Below, one piece after another: positions 6,441 to 10,655 of a stretch of DNA of 10,655 nt; the first letter of the stretch is position 1, and each line of letters begins with the position of its first letter. The stretch is from an uncultured Lachnospiraceae bacterium (GTDB lineage: Bacteria > Bacillota > Clostridia > Lachnospirales > Anaerotignaceae): the NCBI GenBank assembly GCA_944384285.1, contig CALWSX010000011.1, positions 1-10,655 on the forward strand, written 5' to 3'. The translations under genes were made by a program, and so were the position numbers. Below the pieces are notes generated by a model. That model made no database searches, was not told where the DNA came from, and worked only from the letters and a program-made list of their open reading frames with translations.

Positions 6441-7796
6441 TTATAAATCCAAATCATCGTCTATATAATCAACATTTGAAAATATTTTTTCAGATTCATC
6501 TATTCTTAATGTTTCAACATCTTTTAATTTTCTTTGAATTTGTCTTGTACGAACTCCGACTAATTTATCAAGTTCATTATTTGCTTCTTCAAGTCTTTTT
6601 TGAGTTTTTTCTAAAACATTTCCAAATTTATTAAATTCTGTTTTAACAGCACCCAATACTTCCCATACTTCGCTACTTCTTTTTTGAATTGCAAGTGTTC
6701 TAAATCCCATTTGGAGACTGTTTAAAAGTGCTGCCATTGTACTTGGCCCTGCAATATTAATTTTATAAGACTTTTGAAGTTCCTCTACAAGCCCTCTGTT
6801 TACAATTTCAGCATAAAGTCCTTCAAAAGGAATAAACATTATTGCAAAATCTGTTGTATTTGGAATATCTATATATTTTTCGCTTATGTCTTTTGCAAAA
6901 GATTTAACCCTTTGTATAAGCATTTTAACAGCTTCATTTATTGTATCTTTATTTCCTGTGTCATAAGCATCTGTAAGATTTATATATGCATCTGATGGAA
7001 ATTTTGAGTCTATTGGGAGGTAAATATATTTTCCATCTGATGAAGGAAGTTTTACCGCATATTCAACAGGATTTTTACTTCCTCGTTTTGTAACAACATT
7101 AGTATCATATTGTTCAGGAGCAAGTATTTCTTCAAGAATTGCTCCAAGCTGAATTTCACCCAAAATCCCTCTTGTTTTTACATTAGACAATACTTTTTTT
7201 AAGTCCCCTACACCGTTTGCAAGAGTCTGCATTTCTCCAAGCCCTTTATAAACTTGTTCTAATTGTGTATTTACAAGTTCAAAAGATTTTGAAATTCTGT
7301 CCTCAAGAGTTTTTTGAAGTTTTTCATCAACAATATTTCGCATTTCATCAAGTTTTTTATTATTATCTTCTTGAATATATGTAAGTTTTGTTTCTACTGT
7401 CTTTCTAATGTTTTCAAGCTTTGATTCATTTTCAAGAGAAAATGTTTTAAGTCTTTCTTCTATTGAAATATTCATTTGAGATATTTGTTTATTCATGCTT
7501 TTATGTATTATTTCAATATTTTCTAAAGTTCTGTTATTTGATTCTTTTAATATTTCTGATTGAGTTTTTTCAAAAGATTTTTGATTTTCATTTAATAAAT
7601 TAGAGAATGCTCCAACTGTTGAATATATATTTTCTGATAATTCTTTCCTTAAAATACTGTTTGAATTTTCGTAGTTTGATTTTAAATCTTTAATTTCTTC
7701 ACTTAAACTATTTTGTGATTGTTTTTTTGATAATGAATAAAGTTTAAACAATATTATTATAAGTAAAAAAATAACAATTAAAAATAATTTTTCCAT
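6441..7796 (-). CDS. rmuC: DNA recombination protein RmuC
   Basis: RmuC family proteins limit recombination at inverted repeats in E. coli. They have a PD-(D/E)XK-like nuclease core and a membrane-anchored coiled coil. The 451-residue protein begins with a single membrane helix (about 4-20). A long coiled coil to about 200 includes EEIRKTVETKL-like and DEKLQKTLEDRISKSFELV segments typical of RmuC. The RmuC core follows: VKTRGILGEIQLGAILEEIL (207-225), PVEYAVKLP (243-251) and PIDSKFP (261-267), with D263 and K265 as likely catalytic-core residues and E245 a candidate partner. QMGFRTLAIQKRSSEVWEVLGAVKTEF and the basic-acidic C-terminus complete it. The ATG has AGAAGGGAC seven bases upstream. 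It probably heads a two-gene unit with the DUF4186 gene. The biochemical activity of RmuC proteins is still poorly defined. Confidence 0.95.
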   Translation of the reverse strand: MEKLFLIVIFLLIIILFKLYSLSKKQSQNSLSEEIKDLKSNYENSNSILRKELSENIYSTVGAFSNLLNENQKSFEKTQSEILKESNNRTLENIEIIHKSMNKQISQMNISIEERLKTFSLENESKLENIRKTVETKLTYIQEDNNKKLDEMRNIVDEKLQKTLEDRISKSFELVNTQLEQVYKGLGEMQTLANGVGDLKKVLSNVKTRGILGEIQLGAILEEILAPEQYDTNVVTKRGSKNPVEYAVKLPSSDGKYIYLPIDSKFPSDAYINLTDAYDTGNKDTINEAVKMLIQRVKSFAKDISEKYIDIPNTTDFAIMFIPFEGLYAEIVNRGLVEELQKSYKINIAGPSTMAALLNSLQMGFRTLAIQKRSSEVWEVLGAVKTEFNKFGNVLEKTQKRLEEANNELDKLVGVRTRQIQRKLKDVETLRIDESEKIFSNVDYIDDDLDL

Positions 7797-7825
7797 ATTA
7801 AGTCCCTTCTGTATATTAATAATTA

Positions 7826-7854
7826 ATTATAATAAATTTCTATATTTAATAATA
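7826..7854 (-). promoter_or_regulatory. Possible rmuC promoter
   Basis: A perfect TATAAT (minus strand, 7826-7831) lies 30 bases before the rmuC ATG. No good -35 hexamer is present at 17-18 bases; the nearest is TATTAT or TTATTA. The whole intergenic stretch is nearly all A and T, so this is a weak call. Confidence 0.35.
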
Positions 7855-7896
7855 ACATTTTTTATAAATAAATGGTATTAAAATTTAAAATGATAA

Positions 7897-7922
7897 TAAA
7901 AAAGACCGCATAAATGCGGTCT
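7897..7922 (-). terminator. Rho-independent terminator of the ornithine carbamoyltransferase gene
   Basis: On the minus strand AGACCGCAT and ATGCGGTCT (7903-7922) form a perfect nine-base stem (the loop is formed by opening the innermost pairs), followed directly by T6 (to about 7897). It lies 14 bases after the stop codon. Confidence 0.92.
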
Positions 7923-7936
7923 AATAAATCTAAAAA

Positions 7937-8878
7937 TTATTTGCCTAAAGTTGCAACCATAACAGCTTTAATTGTATGTAAACGATTTTCTGCTTCATCA
8001 AATACAACAGAATTTTCACTTTCAATTACTTCATGAGTAACTTCATTTCCTCTTACAGCAGGAAGACAATGCATAAATATTGCGTTTTTATTTCCTGTTT
8101 TTTCCATTAAAGCTTCATTAACCTGATATGGTTTTAAAAGTTCAAGTCTATCTTTTGATTTTGCTTCTTCACCCATTGAAACCCAAACGTCAGTATAAAT
8201 AACATCAGCACCTATTACAATATCTGTTGAGTCTGAAATTTCAATTTTAGCACCTGATTCTTTTGCATATTCCATACACTGTGCAACAAGTTTTTCGTCA
8301 GGGAATAATGATTTTGGAGCACATACATAAAAGTCCATACCAACTTTTGAAGCTCCAATCATTAAAGCATTTGCAACATTGTTTCTTCCATCACCAATAT
8401 AAACAAATTTTATTCCTTTAAGTTTGTGAAAATGTTCTTTAATTGTAAGTAAGTCAGCAAGTACCTGTGTTGGGTGGTCTTCATCTGTTAAACCGTTCCA
8501 TACAGGAACTTTACTATATTCTGCCAATATTTCAAGGTTTCTTTGTGAAAATCCTCTGAATTCGATTCCATCAAACATTCTACCTAAAACTCTTGCTGTA
8601 TCTTCGATTGTTTCTTTGTGACCAAGCTGGATATCGTTAGAATTAAGGAACTCTGAATGTCCACCTTCATCGGCAACAGCTACAGCAAAAGCTGCTCTTG
8701 TTCTTGTTGATGGTTTTTCAAAAATTAATGCAACGTTCTTATTAAGAAGATTATAGTTGTAAACACATTCTTTTTTGTCTTGTTTAAGTTTAGATGCAAG
8801 AGTCAAAAGATAATTTATTTCTTTTTCTGAAAAATCTTTTAATGTCAAAAAACTTCTGCCTTTTAAATCAATATCCAT
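7937..8878 (-). CDS. argF: Ornithine carbamoyltransferase (anabolic ArgF or catabolic ArcB)
   Basis: The enzyme joins carbamoyl phosphate and ornithine to make citrulline, or runs in reverse in the arginine deiminase pathway; it is a cytosolic trimer. The 313 residues show the carbamoyl-phosphate motif [11 protein letters not shown] (STRTR at 57-61) and HPTQ at 135-138. DVWVSMGE at 230-237 is the ornithine SMG loop, and HCLPA starts at 270 with the catalytic Cys271. The end is [13 protein letters not shown]. The ATG at 8878 begins [13 protein letters not shown], the family start, and has AAAGGGG eight bases upstream; the open frame extends further but would run into ddh and encode hydrophobic nonsense. 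No arcA, arcC or other arg genes are present to decide direction. The protein resembles the E. coli ArgF/ArcB clade but lacks its insertion after HCLP. It is divergent from ddh. Confidence 0.95.
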   Translation of the reverse strand: MDIDLKGRSFLTLKDFSEKEINYLLTLASKLKQDKKECVYNYNLLNKNVALIFEKPSTRTRAAFAVAVADEGGHSEFLNSNDIQLGHKETIEDTARVLGRMFDGIEFRGFSQRNLEILAEYSKVPVWNGLTDEDHPTQVLADLLTIKEHFHKLKGIKFVYIGDGRNNVANALMIGASKVGMDFYVCAPKSLFPDEKLVAQCMEYAKESGAKIEISDSTDIVIGADVIYTDVWVSMGEEAKSKDRLELLKPYQVNEALMEKTGNKNAIFMHCLPAVRGNEVTHEVIESENSVVFDEAENRLHTIKAVMVATLGK

Positions 8879-8886
8879 CAAAAAAA

Positions 8887-8893
8887 CCCCTTT
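8887..8893 (-). promoter_or_regulatory. Ribosome binding site that fixes the carbamoyltransferase start
   Basis: AAAGGGG on the minus strand, eight bases before the ATG at 8878. It supports this start over the longer open frame that extends into the ddh gene. Confidence 0.8.
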
Positions 8894-8916
8894 CGTAAAA
8901 TAATTTATTAAAGTGT

Positions 8917-8945
8917 ATAATAAAATAAATAATTTTAATAGTAAA
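8917..8945 (-). promoter_or_regulatory. Probable promoter of the carbamoyltransferase gene
   Basis: On the minus strand TTTACT (8940-8945) and TATTAT (8917-8922) are 17 bases apart, matching consensus at 4 and 5 of 6 positions. The leader would be about 30 bases. An AT-rich imperfect inverted repeat (8897-8909 with 8924-8936) brackets the -10 box and the start site. Confidence 0.5.
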
Positions 8946-8971
8946 AAATACTCGATTTTTAAAATTTTAAA

Positions 8972-9000
8972 TTGCAATATCAAAAAAAAAATGTTAGAAT
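8972..9000 (+). promoter_or_regulatory. Probable promoter of ddh
   Basis: TTGCAA (8972-8977) and TAGAAT (8995-9000) are separated by exactly 17 bases, a good sigma-A match (5 of 6 in each box). The leader to the TTG start would be about 27 bases, enough to hold the AAGGGGGA ribosome site. Confidence 0.7.
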
Positions 9001-9019
9001 TTCTATACAAAATTTTTAT

Positions 9020-9027
9020 AAGGGGGA
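9020..9027 (+). promoter_or_regulatory. Ribosome binding site supporting a TTG start for ddh
   Basis: AAGGGGGA ends six bases before TTG at 9034-9036. No in-frame ATG is close by, and the Rossmann motif begins at once after the TTG, so TTG is the real start. Confidence 0.85.
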
Positions 9028-9033
9028 ATTTCA

Positions 9034-10008
9034 TTGAAAATTGCAATTGTTGGTTATGGTAATGTCGGCAAAGGTGTTTTAAATGCAATTAAGCAGAATG
9101 ATGATATGGAACTTTTCGGAGTTTTTACAAGAAGAGACCCAAAAAGCATTATAATTGATGAAGGTAAAGTTAATGTTTACCATGTTGATGATATTGATAA
9201 ATATAAAGATGAAATAGATGTTGTAATTCTTTGCAGTGGTTCAGCTAATGACCTTCCTGTTCAGGGGCCTTCATTTGCTTCAAGATTTAATGTTATTGAT
9301 AGCTTCGATACTCATGCAAGAATACCTGAATATTTTGAAAAAATGGATATGGCTTCTAAAAAAGGTAATACTGTTTCCATTATTTCAGTTGGTTGGGACC
9401 CAGGTCTTTTCTCTTTAAACAGATTATACGGTTCATCTATTCTTCCAAAAAGTGAATATTGTACTTTTTGGGGTAAAGGCGTAAGTCAAGGCCATTCAGA
9501 TGCTATAAGAAGAGTTGATGGTGTAAAAAAAGCTATCCAATATACTGTTCCTGTTGATGAAGCAGTTGAAAAAGCAAGAATGGGAAGTATGTCTACACTT
9601 ACAACAAGAGATAAACATACAAGAGTATGCTATGTAGTTCCTCATGAAAATGCTGATAAGGCTTATATTGAAAAAACTATAAAAGAAATGCCAAACTATT
9701 TCTCAGATTATGATACAACTGTAAACTTTATATCAGAAGAAGAATTTGATAGAGACCATAAAAAAATGCCTCATGGAGGCTTTGTAATTGTAAGCGGCGA
9801 AACTGGAAATGGCAATAAAGAAGTTATTGAATATTCTTTAAAACTTGACTCAAATCCTGAATTTACAGCTAGTGTTTTAGTTGCTTATGCTCGTGCTGCT
9901 TATAGACTTTCTAAAAATGGAGATGTTGGCGCTAAAACTGTATTCGATATTGTACCAGGACTTCTTTCTCCAAAAACCCCTGAAGAACTCAGAAAAGAAA
10001 TGCTTTAA
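9034..10008 (+). CDS. ddh: meso-Diaminopimelate dehydrogenase
   Basis: This NADPH enzyme reductively aminates L-2-amino-6-oxopimelate (open-chain tetrahydrodipicolinate) to meso-diaminopimelate in one step. It supplies lysine and peptidoglycan precursor and bypasses the succinylase or acetylase branches. The 324 residues match the family (about 320-330). The cofactor motif GYGNVG is at 7-12 of [14 protein letters not shown]. Conserved segments follow: [13 protein letters not shown] (67-79), [12 protein letters not shown] (89-100), [12 protein letters not shown] (119-130) and [15 protein letters not shown] (147-161). PHGGF (246-250) lies near the C-terminal substrate domain, and the enzyme ends in a [10 protein letters not shown] segment. 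The start codon is TTG, fixed by AAGGGGGA upstream. It stands alone, divergent from the carbamoyltransferase, and ends at a strong terminator. No other lysine or diaminopimelate gene is in the window. Its presence implies a meso-diaminopimelate supply route, but not the cell-wall type. Confidence 0.96.
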   Translation: MKIAIVGYGNVGKGVLNAIKQNDDMELFGVFTRRDPKSIIIDEGKVNVYHVDDIDKYKDEIDVVILCSGSANDLPVQGPSFASRFNVIDSFDTHARIPEYFEKMDMASKKGNTVSIISVGWDPGLFSLNRLYGSSILPKSEYCTFWGKGVSQGHSDAIRRVDGVKKAIQYTVPVDEAVEKARMGSMSTLTTRDKHTRVCYVVPHENADKAYIEKTIKEMPNYFSDYDTTVNFISEEEFDRDHKKMPHGGFVIVSGETGNGNKEVIEYSLKLDSNPEFTASVLVAYARAAYRLSKNGDVGAKTVFDIVPGLLSPKTPEELRKEML

Positions 10009-10054
10009 TATATAATATAAATATTATAATATTTTCTATATAAAACTATTATTT

Positions 10055-10085
10055 GCCAGTGTTTTTAGACACTGGCTTTTTGTTT
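10055..10085 (+). terminator. Rho-independent terminator of ddh
   Basis: GCCAGTGT (10055-10062) and ACACTGGC (10069-10076) form a perfect eight-base stem with a six-base loop, followed by TTTTTGTTT. It lies about 46 bases after the ddh stop. Confidence 0.93.
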
Positions 10086-10109
10086 ATAAAATAAATTTTA
10101 TAAAATTTT

Positions 10110-10148
10110 AAACCTGTACATAACCAGTTTGTACAGGTTTATTTTTTT
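10110..10148. terminator. Second hairpin between ddh and the dehydrogenase gene, probably bidirectional
   Basis: AAACCTGTAC (10110-10119) pairs perfectly with GTACAGGTTT (10131-10140), with one more A-T pair possible. On the plus strand it is followed by ATTTTTTTAC, a good U-tract, as a backup for ddh. On the minus strand it is followed by AAAATTTTATAAAATTTAT, a weaker tail, and would end the convergent dehydrogenase transcript 18 bases past its stop. Confidence 0.8.
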
Positions 10149-10158
10149 ACTTATAAAT

Positions 10159-10655
10159 TTAATCTTCTTGCTTTGTTTTTGCAATAACAATTTCTCTTAC
10201 ACACACATTTTGTGGCATTTTATACGCAAACAATGCACAATCGGCAATCTGTGATACATCAAGGCCGCCATCAATACTTTCTTTCCAATGATTATAATTA
10301 TTTTTAATTTCCTCATTTGATGTATGACTTAATAAAGGTGTTTCAACAACTCCTGGAGCAATTACAATAAATCTTACATTGCTTCCAGAAACTTCTTTGC
10401 GCATACTTTCAGTAATTGCATGAACCGCATATTTTGTTCCACAGTACACAGAATGGTTATCAAATGTTTTACGACCTGCTATAGAACTGATATTAATGAT
10501 AGTTCCTTCATTTCTTTTAATCATGTCTGAAAGAACAACTTTTGTTCCTGTAAGAATTCCTTTTATATTTACATCTATCATTCTATCCCATTCTTCATAT
10601 TCTTGTTTATCTGGATAACCAAGTAACATTAATCCAGCACAGTTTATTAATAAAT
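10159..10655 (-). CDS. Short-chain dehydrogenase/reductase, 5' end cut off
   Basis: Short-chain dehydrogenases are NAD(P)H-dependent oxidoreductases with a Rossmann fold. The visible 164 residues are the C-terminal two-thirds; the TGxxxGxG cofactor motif would lie beyond the right edge. An internal ATG at 10629 is not the start, because the frame continues upstream as LLINCAGL, the family NNAG region. Counting visible residues, DVNIKG contains the catalytic Asn (about 29), INISSIAG the catalytic Ser (about 57), and YCGTK the Tyr/Lys pair (about 70 and 74). IAPGVVETPLL is the usual segment after the active site. NCAG replaces the common NNAG; NCAG also occurs in active members. The closest recognisable type is the YdfG-like 3-hydroxy acid or clavulanate dehydrogenase-like group, but substrate cannot be assigned. 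It converges on ddh, with two hairpins between. Confidence 0.9.
   Translation of the reverse strand, partial: LLINCAGLMLLGYPDKQEYEEWDRMIDVNIKGILTGTKVVLSDMIKRNEGTIINISSIAGRKTFDNHSVYCGTKYAVHAITESMRKEVSGSNVRFIVIAPGVVETPLLSHTSNEEIKNNYNHWKESIDGGLDVSQIADCALFAYKMPQNVCVREIVIAKTKQED

Noticed and set aside
9001..9033. Possible ArgR box or riboswitch in the ddh leader (a lysine riboswitch would be expected for some lysine genes).
   Set aside because: The leader is only about 27 bases from the predicted start, too short for a lysine riboswitch, and no TGAAT-type ArgR box is visible.
8879..9088. A longer carbamoyltransferase start upstream of 8878, reaching into ddh.
   Set aside because: The extra residues are hydrophobic and unlike any carbamoyltransferase, the region holds the promoters of both genes, and the family start [10 protein letters not shown] at 8878 has a good ribosome site.
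1..10655. Insertion sequence, prophage, toxin-antitoxin, CRISPR or biosynthetic cluster.
   Set aside because: No transposase, integrase, spaced repeat array or defence domain was seen; all genes belong to known housekeeping, transport or metabolic families.

Overview
The window is about 10.7 kb of very AT-rich DNA. Its genes have strong AGGAG-type ribosome binding sites, compact intergenic regions and Rho-independent terminators. Gene content and order (yicC-gmk-rpoZ-priA in one strand-consistent block, an omega subunit beginning MLRPSY, and a meso-diaminopimelate dehydrogenase) fit a low-GC Gram-positive anaerobe of the Clostridia/Tissierellia type. The exact family cannot be settled from the sequence. 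All protein-coding genes look intact except the two cut by the window edges. I see no mobile element, CRISPR array, tRNA or rRNA.

Region 1 (1-3924, minus strand) is a housekeeping block: yicC, gmk, rpoZ and priA, the last cut by the left edge. This is the Firmicute yloC-remA-gmk-rpoZ-coaBC-priA neighbourhood, but remA and coaBC are absent. A hairpin lies between rpoZ and priA. gmk carries a 13-base poly-T run on its coding strand, and rpoZ has an acidic tail built around a 16-bp direct repeat.

Region 2 (about 4105-6052, plus strand) is a self-contained drug-response cassette. It has a strong promoter, a repeat-rich operator, a MarR-family repressor, and a MATE efflux pump whose start overlaps the repressor's end by 11 bp. 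It closes with a bidirectional terminator.

Region 3 (6051-7831, minus strand) holds rmuC followed by a small cysteine-rich protein of the DUF4186 type, probably co-transcribed. Region 4 is a divergent pair sharing a 155-bp control region: ornithine carbamoyltransferase (minus) and meso-diaminopimelate dehydrogenase (plus, TTG start). Each has its own terminator. Region 5 is a short-chain dehydrogenase cut by the right edge, convergent with ddh.

Most of the window is ordinary chromosomal core. No clearly new system is visible. The points most worth a second look are the rmuC-DUF4186 pair, the homopolymer inside gmk, the MarR operator layout, and the trimmed and punctuated gmk-rpoZ-priA block.
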